DNA of 64,000 nucleotides from an uncultured Roseateles sp. (GCF_913777145.1 NZ_CAJYPS010000031.1:1-64000); one strand, 5' to 3'; positions 33,218-43,601 are shown, counted from the stretch's first letter. The notes: a model not told the origin generated them from the sequence alone. Numbers and translations: made by a program.

Positions 33218-34111
33218 ATGTTGAGCCTCAACACCAACGCCGCGGCACTGTCCACCCAAGGTTCCCTGAATCAAACCCAGAAGGCGCTGTCGACCTCGAT
33301 GACGCGTCTGGGCACCGGCTTCCGCATCAACTCCGCGATGGACGACGCGGCCGGCCTGCAGATCGCAACCCGCCTGAACGCCCAGGTCAGCGGCATGGGT
33401 GTGGCCCAGCGCAACACGCAGAACGCCATCTCCATGATGCAGACGGCCGAAGGCGCGCTGAACGAAGTCAGCAACATCCTGAACCGCATGAAGGATCTGG
33501 CGACCCAGTCGGCCGACGCATCCTCCACTGCGACCGACCGCACCGCCATGCAGTCCGAGTACGACGCGCTGGGCAAGGAACTGGGCAACATCGTCAAGAA
33601 CACCACGTTCGCTGGCACGGGCGTGTTCAGCAACGGCACCTCGACCACCGGCGCCGGCGGCATCCTGAGCAGCACGGGTCTGCAATTCCAGATCGGTGCC
33701 GGCACCAGCGAAACCATGCAGATCGACACCCAGACCAACCTGGGTGCGCTGGCCACGGCGCTGAACAGCGTGTCGGCCACTTACGGCACCACCGCCGCCG
33801 CCGTGACCGGCGCCGAGGTGAATACGCAAACGGGCGCCAACACCATCATCGGCACGCTGAGCACCGCACTGGACGCCGTCGGCACGATGCGTTCCACGCT
33901 GGGTGCGGCGTCCAACCGCCTGGACCACGTCTACAACAACCTGCAGAACATGAGCACCAATGTGTCGCAGGCCAAGGGTCGCATCATGGACACGGACTAC
34001 GCGACCGAGTCGTCCAACATGACCACCAAGCAGATGCTGCTGCAGGCTTCGAACTCGATGCTCAAGCAGAGCAACAGCCTGTCGGGTCTGGTGATGTCGC
34101 TGCTGCAGTAA
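33218..34111 (+). CDS. fliC: Flagellin
   Basis: 297 aa MLSLNTNAAALSTQGSLNQTQKALSTSMTRLGTGFRINSAMDDAAGLQIATRL...; conserved D0/D1 C-terminus NSLSGLVMSLLQ; RBS aggaga upstream. Could be a lateral (lafA-type) flagellin. Confidence 0.95.
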   Translation: MLSLNTNAAALSTQGSLNQTQKALSTSMTRLGTGFRINSAMDDAAGLQIATRLNAQVSGMGVAQRNTQNAISMMQTAEGALNEVSNILNRMKDLATQSADASSTATDRTAMQSEYDALGKELGNIVKNTTFAGTGVFSNGTSTTGAGGILSSTGLQFQIGAGTSETMQIDTQTNLGALATALNSVSATYGTTAAAVTGAEVNTQTGANTIIGTLSTALDAVGTMRSTLGAASNRLDHVYNNLQNMSTNVSQAKGRIMDTDYATESSNMTTKQMLLQASNSMLKQSNSLSGLVMSLLQ

Positions 34112-34153
34112 TTGCATGCGGCTTCCCGCCAGGCCTGGGTCGGGCGGGACCTC

Positions 34154-34181
34154 AAAAAGCCAGGCTTTGCCTGGCTTTTTT
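34154..34181 (+). terminator. Rho-independent terminator after flagellin
   Basis: aaaaagccaggc-ttt-gcctggctttttt. Confidence 0.85.
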
Positions 34182-34293
34182 GTTTGATGTGCTTCGTGAA
34201 ATGTCCGACATCCAGGAGCGGCGCGAGCCCGGGGCCGCCGGGGCCGCTTCCTAGAATGAATCGACTCCATCACCAGATCAGAAAGAAGGGCCT

Positions 34294-36234
34294 ATGAAGG
34301 CGTCACAGGCACAGCTTGCCGCGCGTTCCCATGAGGCCGCTGGCGAGAAGTTCGACCGGCGTGGCCAATGGATGCAGGCGGTGGGTGAGTTCCGTCGTGC
34401 CTGTGAGCTGGCCCCCAACGAAGGCCCGTTGTGGCTGAGGCTGGCGCGCGCTCAATGGTTTGCGGGCAGCGGCCTGGAGGCCGCCCGTTCTGCGTGGCGT
34501 GCGGTGGAACTGATGCCCGGCACCCCGCTGGCCCAGGAGCTGCTGTCGGGCATCTTCCAGCAACTGATGCCGCGCGATGTGGTCGAGTTCTTTGCGCAGG
34601 GCAGTGGCAATCCTCACAGCGAGGCGCAACTGGTGGTGCATGCCAACGCCTTGATGGCCCTGGGGCGTGACGCCGAGGCGGTGGAGGTCTGCCTGCAGGT
34701 GCTGCGCCTCAATCCTCGTTACGCGAATGCGCACTACGCACTGGGTCGGGCGCTGTATGCGCTCAAGATGGGCGACCAGGCCGCGATCAGCTTCGAGACC
34801 GCGCTGCTGACGGATCAGCAGGGCCAGGCCGGCGTGAGGCAGATGGTGTTGCCCATCTTCGTGCACCAGCTGGCCCGCAATGCCGAGTGGCACAAGCTGG
34901 CCGAGTTCCTGCCGCAGGTACTGGCGATGCTGGATGGACAGGACGAGCGTGCGCTGAGTCTGCTGTCCGTGTTCGTGCTGCTGGCCTTCCCGGTTGCCCC
35001 TGCCCAGTTGCGACGCGTGGCGGAGCTGCGGGCCCGCACCATGGGCGGCCCGCCGCTGCTGCCGCCCGTGGCGCCCGCGCCGCGCAGGCCGCGGCTGCGC
35101 GTGGGCTGGCTGTCGAATGACTTCTTCAACCATGCGACCGCCATCCTGATCGTCGGCTTGCTGGAGCAGCTGGACCGCAGCCGCTTCGAGGTCGTGCTCT
35201 ACTGCCATAGCCGTGAAGACGGCTCGGAGATCCAGCAACGTGTGCGTGCCGCCGCGGACCTGTTCCGCGACGTGCGGCACCTGAACGACGTCAAGGTGGG
35301 CCAGCTGATGCGTGACGATGGCATAGACATCGCGATCGACCTGAAGGGCTACACGGATGGCGGTCGCATGCAGATTCTTGCCGCGCGACCGGCCCCGGTG
35401 CAGGCGAGCTTCCTGGGCTTCCCGGGTACGACGGGCGCCCCCTTCCTCGACTATGTGATCGGGGATCCGGTGGTCACGCCGATGGCCCATGAGGCCAGTT
35501 ATTCGGAGCGCATCGCCCAGCTGCCCAACAGCTACCAGCCCAATGACGACAGGCGTTACCTGGCACCGTCTCACGGCCGTGCCGAGCATGGTTTGCCTGA
35601 CGATGCGGTGGTGCTGTGCTGCTTCAACCAGACCTACAAGATCAGCGAGGCCCAGGTTGATCTGTGGGCGCGCATCCTGCGCGAGGCGCCGGGTGCGGTG
35701 CTGTGGCTGCTGAACTGGAGTACCTCGGCGTCGCGCCGGCTGGCTGCAGCTTTCCAGGCCCGCGGGGTGGACCTGCAGCGCCTGTACTTTTCCGAGGTGG
35801 TGACCGCCGCCGAGAACCTGGCTCGCCTGCAGTGCGCCGATCTGTTCCTGGACACCTGGCCCTGCAATGCCCACACGACGGCCAGCGACGCCTTGTTCGC
35901 CGGCGTGCCCGTGCTCACCGTGCCGGGAGCAACCTTCGCTTCCCGCGTGGCGGCCAGCCTGGTGCAGGCCTGTGAGCTGCCCGACTTCGTCTGTGCCGAC
36001 GAGGCCGCTTACGTGGAGCGTGCGGTGGCCCTGGCGCGTGAACCCGGTCAATTGCGTGCCGCCCAGGCCCGGCTGCGCGAACGGCGTCAGACCTTGCCGC
36101 TCTTCGATACGGCGCGCTATGCGCGTGATTTCGGCGCCCTGCTGGATCGCATGTGGGCTCGTCATGAGGCGGGTCTGCCGCCCGACCACCTGGCCGCCCA
36201 AGCTGCCGCAGCGCCGCAAGAGGTGGTGGCATGA
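34294..36234 (+). CDS. TPR plus SPINDLY/O-GlcNAc-transferase-like glycosyltransferase (GT41-type)
   Basis: 646 aa; N-terminal TPR-like helices; C-terminal [19 protein letters not shown]..., [86 protein letters not shown]. Confidence 0.92.
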   Translation: MKASQAQLAARSHEAAGEKFDRRGQWMQAVGEFRRACELAPNEGPLWLRLARAQWFAGSGLEAARSAWRAVELMPGTPLAQELLSGIFQQLMPRDVVEFFAQGSGNPHSEAQLVVHANALMALGRDAEAVEVCLQVLRLNPRYANAHYALGRALYALKMGDQAAISFETALLTDQQGQAGVRQMVLPIFVHQLARNAEWHKLAEFLPQVLAMLDGQDERALSLLSVFVLLAFPVAPAQLRRVAELRARTMGGPPLLPPVAPAPRRPRLRVGWLSNDFFNHATAILIVGLLEQLDRSRFEVVLYCHSREDGSEIQQRVRAAADLFRDVRHLNDVKVGQLMRDDGIDIAIDLKGYTDGGRMQILAARPAPVQASFLGFPGTTGAPFLDYVIGDPVVTPMAHEASYSERIAQLPNSYQPNDDRRYLAPSHGRAEHGLPDDAVVLCCFNQTYKISEAQVDLWARILREAPGAVLWLLNWSTSASRRLAAAFQARGVDLQRLYFSEVVTAAENLARLQCADLFLDTWPCNAHTTASDALFAGVPVLTVPGATFASRVAASLVQACELPDFVCADEAAYVERAVALAREPGQLRAAQARLRERRQTLPLFDTARYARDFGALLDRMWARHEAGLPPDHLAAQAAAAPQEVVA

Positions 36235-37001
36235 AGGCCGTGATCCTGGCCGGCGGCCTGGGCACCAGGCTGGCAGAAGAGACCGCGGTGCGCCCCAAGC
36301 CTATGGTGGAGATCGGCGGCAAGCCGGTGCTGTGGCACATCATGAAGATCTACTCCCACTACGGGATCAACGACTTCATCGTGTGCCTGGGCTACAAGGG
36401 CTATGTGATCAAGGAGTACTTTGCGAACTACTTCCTGCACATGTCCGACGTGACCTTCGATCTGGCCGAGAACCGCATGGAGATACGCGACCGCCATGTC
36501 GAGCCCTGGCGGGTCACGCTGGTGGACACCGGTGAGAGCACGATGACCGGTGGGCGGCTCAAGCGCGTGCGCAACTACCTGGACGACGAGACTTTCTGCT
36601 TCACCTATGGCGATGGTCTGTCCGATGTGAACGTGGGCCAGTTGATCGAGTTCCATCGCAACCAGGGGCGCATGGCCACCGTGACCGCAGTGCAGCCGCC
36701 GGGGCGCTTTGGTGCGCTGGACATCCAGGATCAGCGCATCACGCGCTTCGCCGAGAAGCCCCAGGGCGATGGCAGCTGGATCAGCGGTGGCTTCTTCGTG
36801 CTGGAGCCGTCTGTGCTGGACTACATCACGGACGACAGCTGCGCCTGGGAGCGCGAGCCACTGGAGCAACTGGCCACTCAGGGGCAGCTCTCGGCGTTCG
36901 CGCACGCAGGCTTCTGGCACCCCATGGACACGCTGCGCGACAAGACCCTGCTGGAAGAGCTGTGGCAGACGCAGCGGGCTCCCTGGAAGCTCTGGGCTTG
37001 A
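36231..37001 (+). CDS. rfbF: Glucose-1-phosphate cytidylyltransferase
   Basis: 256 aa [78 protein letters not shown]; RfbF-type sequence. Confidence 0.93.
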   Translation: MKAVILAGGLGTRLAEETAVRPKPMVEIGGKPVLWHIMKIYSHYGINDFIVCLGYKGYVIKEYFANYFLHMSDVTFDLAENRMEIRDRHVEPWRVTLVDTGESTMTGGRLKRVRNYLDDETFCFTYGDGLSDVNVGQLIEFHRNQGRMATVTAVQPPGRFGALDIQDQRITRFAEKPQGDGSWISGGFFVLEPSVLDYITDDSCAWEREPLEQLATQGQLSAFAHAGFWHPMDTLRDKTLLEELWQTQRAPWKLWA

Positions 37002-37010
37002 GGCCGGGCG

Positions 37011-37565
37011 ATGAAGCTGCACTCGACGCCTCTGCAGGGGCTTTGGGAAGTCGAGACCGAGCCGCGCGGCGATGCCCGCGGACGGCTCGTCCGTGTGAGC
37101 TGTGTCGACGAATTGGCCGCTGCGCGCGCGGACCTGCGCTTCGTGCAGACCAACCTCACCCACACCGGCCAGCGTGGCACGGTGCGTGGCCTGCATTTCC
37201 AGCGCGCGCCGGCGCTGGAGGCCAAGCTGATCCGCTGCCTGCATGGCCGGGTGTTCGATGTGGCCGTCGATCTGCGCGCCGGATCACCGACATTCGGGCG
37301 GTGGCACGCGGTCGAACTGTCGGCCGACAACGAGCGCCAGGTCTTCATTCCCGAGGGCTTTGCGCACGGCTTCCAGACACTCACCGATGACGTCGAGATG
37401 CTCTACCAGCACACGGCGCCCTACACGCCTGCTTGCGAGGGAGGGCTGTGCCATGACGACCCGCGCCTGGCCATCGCCTGGCCGCTGCCGCTGACGCAGA
37501 TCTCGGCGCGCGATCGCGCGCACCCGCCATTCGACGCGGCCTTCGAGCCGCTGCAAACTCTCTAG
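37011..37565 (+). CDS. dTDP-4-dehydrorhamnose 3,5-epimerase-family protein (RmlC-like)
   Basis: 184 aa; FVQTNLTHTGQRGTVRGLHFQRAPALEAKLIRCLHGRVFDVAVDLRAGSPTFGRWHAVELSADNERQVFIPEGFAHGFQTL. Confidence 0.9.
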   Translation: MKLHSTPLQGLWEVETEPRGDARGRLVRVSCVDELAAARADLRFVQTNLTHTGQRGTVRGLHFQRAPALEAKLIRCLHGRVFDVAVDLRAGSPTFGRWHAVELSADNERQVFIPEGFAHGFQTLTDDVEMLYQHTAPYTPACEGGLCHDDPRLAIAWPLPLTQISARDRAHPPFDAAFEPLQTL

Positions 37566-37573
37566 GGGACACG

Positions 37574-38797
37574 ATGAAGTGCCGCCATTGCCAGACGCCG
37601 CTGAGCCGGGTCTTCGCCGACCTCGGCACGGCGCCGCCCTCCAATGCCTTCCTGCGTCCGCAGGATCTGGAGGCGCCCGAGGTCTACTTTCCGCTGAAGA
37701 TCTTCGCCTGCGACCACTGCCGTCTGGTGCAGGTGGACGAGGTGCAGCGCCATGACGCGCTGTTCTCCAGCGACTATGTCTACTTCTCCTCGTTCTCGAG
37801 CTCCTGGCTGGCGCACGCCCGGGCCTATGTCGAGCAGGCGGCCGAGCGCCTGGCCCTGGGCCCGCAATCGCTGGTGGTGGAGATCGCCTCCAACGATGGC
37901 TATCTGCTGCAGTACGTGCAGCAGCGCGGCATTCCCTGCGTGGGCATAGAGCCCACCGCCAGTACCGCCGCGGCTGCGCGGGCCAAGGGCATTGAGAGCC
38001 TGGAGCGCTTCTTCGGTGCGGCCTTCGCCCGGGAGTTCGTGGACGGCCGTGGACGGGCCGACCTGGTCGTAGGCAACAACGTGCTGGCCCATGTGCCCGA
38101 CATCAACGACTTCGTCGCCGGGCTCAAGACCGTGCTGGCGCCGCAGGGCTGCGTGACGATGGAGTTCCCGCATCTGCTGCGTTTGGTGGAGCAGGGTCAG
38201 TTCGACACCATCTACCACGAGCACTTCTCCTACCTGGGCTTTGGCACGGTGCAGCGCATCTTCGCGGCCGCCGGTCTGGCGATCTGGGACGTGGAGCAAC
38301 TGCCCACGCATGGTGGCTCCCTGCGCATCTGGGCCCAGCATGCCGACCACGCCCGCGCGGTGCAGCCTCGCGTGGCTGCTTTGCTGGCCGAGGAGGCTGC
38401 TGCGGGCATGAACGAGCCCGCCTTCTACGAGAGCCTGCAGCCCCGGGCCGAGCGCATCAAGAACGACCTGCTGGTGTGGTTGATTGAGCAGCGGCGTGCC
38501 GGCAAGCGTGTGGCCGCCTATGGCGCCGCCGCCAAGGGCTGCACCTTGCTGAACTGGGCCGGTGTGCGCGTCGACCTGCTGCCCTACGTGGTGGATGCGT
38601 CTCCCCACAAGCAGGGGCGCTTCCTGCCGGGCTCGCGCATCCCGGTGGTGGCCGAGAGCCGGTTGCGGCAGGAGCAGCCGGACTATGTGCTGATCCTGCC
38701 CTGGAATCTGCGCGAGGAGATCGCCAGCCAGTTGGCCTACATCCGCGACTGGGGTGGGCGCTGCGTGGTGGCGGTGCCGGCGCTGGAGGTGGTATGA
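37574..38797 (+). CDS. Deoxysugar C-methyltransferase-like SAM methyltransferase
   Basis: 407 aa; N-terminal zinc-binding MKCRHCQTPLSRVFADLGTAPPSNAFL, SAM motif VVEIASNDGYLLQYV, C-terminal KRVAAYGAAAKGCTLLNW. Confidence 0.88.
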   Translation: MKCRHCQTPLSRVFADLGTAPPSNAFLRPQDLEAPEVYFPLKIFACDHCRLVQVDEVQRHDALFSSDYVYFSSFSSSWLAHARAYVEQAAERLALGPQSLVVEIASNDGYLLQYVQQRGIPCVGIEPTASTAAAARAKGIESLERFFGAAFAREFVDGRGRADLVVGNNVLAHVPDINDFVAGLKTVLAPQGCVTMEFPHLLRLVEQGQFDTIYHEHFSYLGFGTVQRIFAAAGLAIWDVEQLPTHGGSLRIWAQHADHARAVQPRVAALLAEEAAAGMNEPAFYESLQPRAERIKNDLLVWLIEQRRAGKRVAAYGAAAKGCTLLNWAGVRVDLLPYVVDASPHKQGRFLPGSRIPVVAESRLRQEQPDYVLILPWNLREEIASQLAYIRDWGGRCVVAVPALEVV

Positions 38798-39897
38798 GCG
38801 AACGCATCCATTACACGCTGCCGTCCATCACGGAGCTCGAAATCCGTTACGTGGAGGACGCCATCCGCAACGGCTGGGGCGAGCGCTGCTACGACTACAT
38901 CAAGCGATTCGAGACCACCTTCGCTGAGCACCTGGGGGTCTCGTACGCGATCGCCACCTCGAGCTGCACGGGGGCGCTGCACATGGGGCTGGCAGCGCTG
39001 GGCGTGGGGCCGGGTGACGAGGTCATCCTGGGCGACATCAACTGGATCGCGTCGGCCGCCCCCATCACCTATCTGGGGGCCAGGCCCGTGTTCGTCGATG
39101 TGTTGGCGGACAGCTGGTGCCTGGATCCGGCCCGCGTCGAGGCGGCGATCACGCCGGCGACCAGGGCCATCATCGCGGTCCATCTGTACGGCAATCTGTG
39201 CGACATGGACGCGCTGCTGGAGATTGGGGCGCGCCATGGCATCCCGGTCATCGAGGACGCGGCCGAGGCGATCGGGTCCCGCCTGGGCGATCGCCGGGCC
39301 GGCAGCATGGGCGCGTTTGGAGCCTTCTCCTTTCACGGCACCAAGACGGTCACGACCGGTGAGGGCGGCTTGTTCGTCACCCAGGACAAGACGCTGTTCG
39401 AGCGCGTGCTGACCCTGTCCAACCATGGACGCGCGGCCACCCAGTCCAAGCAGTTCTGGCCTGATCTGCTGGGCTTCAAATACAAAATGAGCAATCTGCA
39501 GGCGGCCGTGGGTTGCGCCCAGGTGGAGCGCATCGATGAGCTGATCGCAGGCAAGCGGCGCATCTTCGAGGCCTATCGCCAGCGGCTGCACGACCTGCCA
39601 CTGCGGCTCAATCCGGAAGGGCCTGGCCGTGTGAACGGGTGCTGGATGCCGACGGCCGTCGTGGAGGAGGGCGTGCCTTTCGATCGGGAGGCGCTGCTGG
39701 CCGACTTCAAGGCCGACCACATCGATGGGCGCGTGTTCTTCTGGCCGCTGAGCCAGTTGCCCATGTTCGAGCCCAGGCCCGAGCATCGTGTGGCCTATGG
39801 GCTGCAGGGGCGCGGTTTCAACCTGCCGAGCTACCACGCGCTGGACGAGGCGCAGATCGACAGGGTCTGCCGCATCGTGCGTCGTCACCTGGCCTGA
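38794..39897 (+). CDS. DegT/DnrJ/EryC1/StrS-family PLP sugar aminotransferase
   Basis: 367 aa; VSYAIATSSCTGALHMGLAALGVGPGDEVILG, PVIEDAAEAIGS, GAFSFHGTKTVTTGEGG. Confidence 0.93.
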   Translation: MSERIHYTLPSITELEIRYVEDAIRNGWGERCYDYIKRFETTFAEHLGVSYAIATSSCTGALHMGLAALGVGPGDEVILGDINWIASAAPITYLGARPVFVDVLADSWCLDPARVEAAITPATRAIIAVHLYGNLCDMDALLEIGARHGIPVIEDAAEAIGSRLGDRRAGSMGAFGAFSFHGTKTVTTGEGGLFVTQDKTLFERVLTLSNHGRAATQSKQFWPDLLGFKYKMSNLQAAVGCAQVERIDELIAGKRRIFEAYRQRLHDLPLRLNPEGPGRVNGCWMPTAVVEEGVPFDREALLADFKADHIDGRVFFWPLSQLPMFEPRPEHRVAYGLQGRGFNLPSYHALDEAQIDRVCRIVRRHLA

Positions 39898-39906
39898 ACC
39901 TCGCCC

Positions 39907-40539
39907 ATGGCCGACATCCTGTTCTGGGGCGCCGCGGGCCAGGCCAAGGTGCTGCGGGAGGCGTTGATCGATACCGACTGGCGCCTGGTCGCGCTGGTCG
40001 ACAGGGCCGCCATCACATCACCCTGGCCCGAACTCCCCCTGCTGCAAGGCGAGGCGGCGCTCGACGCCTGGTTGCTCGGGCGCGCATCGCCGCCCGCGGC
40101 TGCGGTGGCCATAGGCCGGCAGGACGGCAGTCGCCTGGAGATCATGGACCTGCTGGCGGCGCGCGGCCTGCCTGTTGCGACGCTGGTCCATCGACGCGCC
40201 TTTGTCGCTGCGGATGCCGAACTGGGCGCGGGCTCGCAGATCCTGGCGCAGGCGGCGGTGTGCAGTCATGCGCGTCTGGGGCGCGGGGTCATCGTCAACA
40301 CCGCGGCTTCCGTGGACCATGACTGCGTGCTCGCCGATGGCGTGCACATCGGGCCTGGCGCCCGGCTCACCGGCGAGGTGAGGGTGGGACGCAACGCCTT
40401 CGTGGGCGCCGGCGCCGTGGTGCTGCCGCGCCTGAGCCTGGGGGCGGGCGCGGTGGTCGGTGCCGGCGCGGTCGTGACCCGGGACGTGCCGGCCGGTGCG
40501 GTGGTCGTCGGGAATCCGGCGCGCGAGCTGCGCGCCTAG
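39907..40539 (+). CDS. PglD/NeuD-like sugar O/N-acyltransferase (left-handed beta-helix)
   Basis: 210 aa; N-terminal GAAGQAKVLREAL; hexapeptide repeats; C-terminal GAVVTRDVPAGAVVVGNPARELRA. Confidence 0.9.
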   Translation: MADILFWGAAGQAKVLREALIDTDWRLVALVDRAAITSPWPELPLLQGEAALDAWLLGRASPPAAAVAIGRQDGSRLEIMDLLAARGLPVATLVHRRAFVAADAELGAGSQILAQAAVCSHARLGRGVIVNTAASVDHDCVLADGVHIGPGARLTGEVRVGRNAFVGAGAVVLPRLSLGAGAVVGAGAVVTRDVPAGAVVVGNPARELRA

Positions 40540-40572
40540 GGTCTGCTGCCGTCGTGTTAGCAGGCCCTAGTC

Positions 40573-41793
40573 TCAGCCGACGAACTTCTGCATCAGCGCG
40601 TCCTCGCTGACCAGGCGCGCGCCGTGGCTGGCCGGCAGGTCCGAGGCCTGGTACGGGGCCCGGATCAGCACCAGCATGCCGGCATTCAGCGGCGGCAGCT
40701 CGCTCGGGCTGTTGGCGAACACCGTGGGCAGCGGCGCGCGTGCCTCGATGTAGCTGCGCAGCACCGGCTCGAACTGCCCCAGGAAGACCAGCGTGCGGGC
40801 GTCCCGGTTCAGTTCCGGGTCCTGCATCAGAAAGCCCAGGGCCGCTGCGGCCCGCAGTGCGTCCAGATTCATGGGCAGGATCTGCGCCTTGCCCATGGCC
40901 TTGAGTCGGTAGGCCAGGTAGTAGGTCTCGACCGGATCCCGGTTGTTCGCGAGGCGCAGCCGGACGGCCACCGCGATGCGCTGCGCGATCAGGTCCTGGA
41001 TGCGCTGCAGATAGCCGATGCGATCGGCGTCCTGCATCAGCGGCAGGGCGCGGCCCAGCACGTATTCCAGGCCGCCACGGTAGCGGTCCCAGGCCGTCTC
41101 GGCCTCCTCGTTGCCGCCCTGTATCCGCTGATGATCGGCAAAGTAGTTGGTGACCGAGACGTAGTAGGGCTGCGCCATGAACAGCACCTGCGCGTGCTGG
41201 ACGAATTCGGACGCATGCACGAAGGCGTAGTAGGCCTGCTCGTGGATGCGCGGCATCACGCGTTGCAGCAGTTCGCGGCGGCAGACATAGATCTCGGGAA
41301 AGATGCCGTACTGCAGCAGCGTGTCCAGCAGCCGGCGGTAGTCGCCCTTGTCCACCTTGACGTCGCGATCTTGCCAGTAGAACTGGCCCTGGTCGCGGTC
41401 GGCCACCAGGTCCAGCAGCTTCCAGGGCGCGTAGGCGATGCCCACGTCCGGGTTGGCCTCCATGGCGGCAATGACCTCGGCGACGCGATGGCCCATCACG
41501 CCGTCGTCATCGGCGATGTAGATCACGTAGCGCCCCAGCGCGTTCGCCATCATGTACTGGTAGTTGGCGCGGCCACCGCGGTTCTCCGCGTGCCGCACAT
41601 AGCGCAGCGGCAGCCGCTCCTGGTAGGCCTGCACGATGGCCGGCGTTTCGTCGTCGGACGCGTTGTCCGACACGAAGACCTCGTAGGAATAGGGGAACTC
41701 GGCCAGGTGATCGGTCAGGCTGTACAGCAGCGAGTCCAGATAGCGGCTGCGGTTGTAGGTCGGGATGCAGAAACTGACCAGGGGCGTGCTCAT
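40573..41793 (-). CDS. Family 2 glycosyltransferase
   Basis: 406 aa MSTPLVSFCIPTYNRSRYLDSLLYSLTDHL...VFVSDNASDDETPAIV...YVIYIADDDG. Confidence 0.9.
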   Translation of the reverse strand: MSTPLVSFCIPTYNRSRYLDSLLYSLTDHLAEFPYSYEVFVSDNASDDETPAIVQAYQERLPLRYVRHAENRGGRANYQYMMANALGRYVIYIADDDGVMGHRVAEVIAAMEANPDVGIAYAPWKLLDLVADRDQGQFYWQDRDVKVDKGDYRRLLDTLLQYGIFPEIYVCRRELLQRVMPRIHEQAYYAFVHASEFVQHAQVLFMAQPYYVSVTNYFADHQRIQGGNEEAETAWDRYRGGLEYVLGRALPLMQDADRIGYLQRIQDLIAQRIAVAVRLRLANNRDPVETYYLAYRLKAMGKAQILPMNLDALRAAAALGFLMQDPELNRDARTLVFLGQFEPVLRSYIEARAPLPTVFANSPSELPPLNAGMLVLIRAPYQASDLPASHGARLVSEDALMQKFVG

Positions 41794-41823
41794 GGCGGAA
41801 TGTTCGTTGGGGTGGCTTGGGGT

Positions 41824-42462
41824 TCAGGCGGAGAAATAGCGGCGCCAGAACTCCTTTTTGTGAGGTTTGATGATGGGGCGCCCCTCCGGCCCGGGCAGCA
41901 CATAGCAGTCGCCGGGGGTTTCCATGTCGACCACGCTCACGCCCGGCGCAATGACGGTGTTGCGCCGGATCACGCTGCGGCCTATGACCATGGAATTGGG
42001 GAACATCACCACCCGCTCCTCGATCACCGGGCGGTGACCGTCGAGCTTGTGCCCCACGGTGCAGCCCTGATGGAACACGATGTGGCTGCCGTACTGGGCC
42101 TTGGCCAGCACCAGGCCGGGGGTGTGCCCGATCAGGAACACCTCGGGCAGCACGAGGTCGTAGAACAGTTCCAGGCCGTGCAGTGCCTTGTTCAGCAGGA
42201 ACAGCCGCGTGGCGGTCGCGGTGTCGCGCTGCGTGACGCCGACCTCGTTGGACAGCAGGTACAGGAAGCTGGCGTACTGCCCCGAGTAGATGGGGTCGAA
42301 CCCCTGGGGCCAGGCCAGCACGTGGGACACGCAGTGGCGTATGCGCTCCAGCGCCCGCGGCATGGCCTGGTAGATGCTGTCGCGGGCGTCGTGGCCGTCG
42401 GGATAGAAATTCTCGAGTTGTCGGCAAACAAAGGCTGCCAGCGGCCCCGGCTCCGGGCTCAT
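41824..42462 (-). CDS. Serine-acetyltransferase-like hexapeptide protein
   Basis: 212 aa from ATG 42462; ...GSHIVFHQGCTVGHKLDGHRPVIEERVVMFPNSMVIGRSVIRRNTVIAPGVSV...; ATGA overlap with the upstream SDR gene. Confidence 0.8.
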   Translation of the reverse strand: MSPEPGPLAAFVCRQLENFYPDGHDARDSIYQAMPRALERIRHCVSHVLAWPQGFDPIYSGQYASFLYLLSNEVGVTQRDTATATRLFLLNKALHGLELFYDLVLPEVFLIGHTPGLVLAKAQYGSHIVFHQGCTVGHKLDGHRPVIEERVVMFPNSMVIGRSVIRRNTVIAPGVSVVDMETPGDCYVLPGPEGRPIIKPHKKEFWRRYFSA

Positions 42463-43523
42463 GACTGCGGCTCCTGCCAGTGCAGATGCTCGTCCAGCGT
42501 GCCTTGGGCGAGGTGCTGCTCCAGCACCTTGAGCCGCATGGCGGTGGAGCTGCGGAAGGCCTGATCGGCAAAGCCCATGCGCCGCAGCCCGGCGACGAGG
42601 TCGGCAATCGCCTGGTCGAGCTCGATGCGCGGCTGGTGCTGGGGCGCGAGTTGCTCGAACAGCGAGAAGTCCACCCGGTAGGAGCGCTTGTCGGGCGGGG
42701 CCGAGGTGTTGATGCTGACGCGGGTGCCGGGCAGGGCGCGGGCCACCGCCTGCGCCAGATCGCGCACCTGGTAGTTCCAGCGCTGCGATCCGGCGTTGAT
42801 GGCGAGATAGCCGCCGCCCTGGTCCGGCTGGCGCTGCAGCGCCCACTCGATGGCCCGCGCCATGTCGCGGACCTCGATCAAGGGCCGCCACGGGCTGCCG
42901 TCGCTCAGCACGGTGATCTCGCCGCTGGCCAGCGCAGCCGCCACGAAGTCGTTCAGCACCAGGTCCAGCCGCAGGCGCTCCGACATGCCACAGGCGGTCG
43001 CGAAGCGCAGCGCCGTGATGCTGGCGCCAGCGGGCAGCGGCAGGTCGGCGAGCGCGGCCTCGCAGGCCTGCTTGGAGCGCGCATAGGCGGTCAGCGGCGC
43101 CAGCGCATCGCCTTCCCGGCGCGGCCCGCCCTCGGCAAAGCCGTAGAGGCTGCAACTGGACGCGTAGACGATGCGCTTCACCCCGGCCTGCAGGGCTCGT
43201 GCGGCGATGTCGCGGTGGGCCAGGTCATTGATCTCGGCGGTGACGGCCTCGAAGCGCTGGCCCATCGGGTCGTTGGAGATCGCGGCCAGGGCCACGACCG
43301 CGTCGACCCGCTGCAGCAGTTCATCGGGCAGGGCCCGGACATCCCCGAAATGCTGCTCGTCCAGCCGACACTCGGGCAGCCGCGTCGCGCCGGTCAGGCA
43401 GTGGGCGAAATAGCCGTTGTCAAAGCCGATCAAACGCGCCTTGGGCAGCACCTGCCGCAGGTGCCGGATCAGCACCGGGCCGATGTAGCCCATGTTGCCG
43501 GTGATCAGGATGTTCATCGTCAT
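42459..43523 (-). CDS. NAD-dependent epimerase/dehydratase (extended SDR)
   Basis: 354 aa MTMNILITGNMGYIGPVLIRHLR (GxxGxxG) and YARSK (YxxxK) motifs. Confidence 0.88.
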   Translation of the reverse strand: MTMNILITGNMGYIGPVLIRHLRQVLPKARLIGFDNGYFAHCLTGATRLPECRLDEQHFGDVRALPDELLQRVDAVVALAAISNDPMGQRFEAVTAEINDLAHRDIAARALQAGVKRIVYASSCSLYGFAEGGPRREGDALAPLTAYARSKQACEAALADLPLPAGASITALRFATACGMSERLRLDLVLNDFVAAALASGEITVLSDGSPWRPLIEVRDMARAIEWALQRQPDQGGGYLAINAGSQRWNYQVRDLAQAVARALPGTRVSINTSAPPDKRSYRVDFSLFEQLAPQHQPRIELDQAIADLVAGLRRMGFADQAFRSSTAMRLKVLEQHLAQGTLDEHLHWQEPQS

Positions 43524-43574
43524 GAGTTGGTGTCCCTGTGGGTGGGGAGGTGAGCGACCCTGCCCTGGCCTGGA

Positions 43575-43601
43575 TTTAAGCCGCGCCGGGTCCAGGTCGC
43601 T
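43575..43601 (+). promoter_or_regulatory. Candidate flagellar-class promoter TTTAAG-N15-GTCGCT
   Basis: Matches the motif before fliC and at 51105; 20 nt upstream of ATG 43622. Confidence 0.5.

Noticed and set aside
34303-36219. 638-aa minus ORF antisense to the OGT-like gene
   Set aside because: Shadow ORF; the plus-strand frame has clear GT41 motifs.
40624-42564. 646-aa plus ORF opposite the GT2 and acyltransferase genes
   Set aside because: Shadow ORF; minus strand carries recognisable domains.
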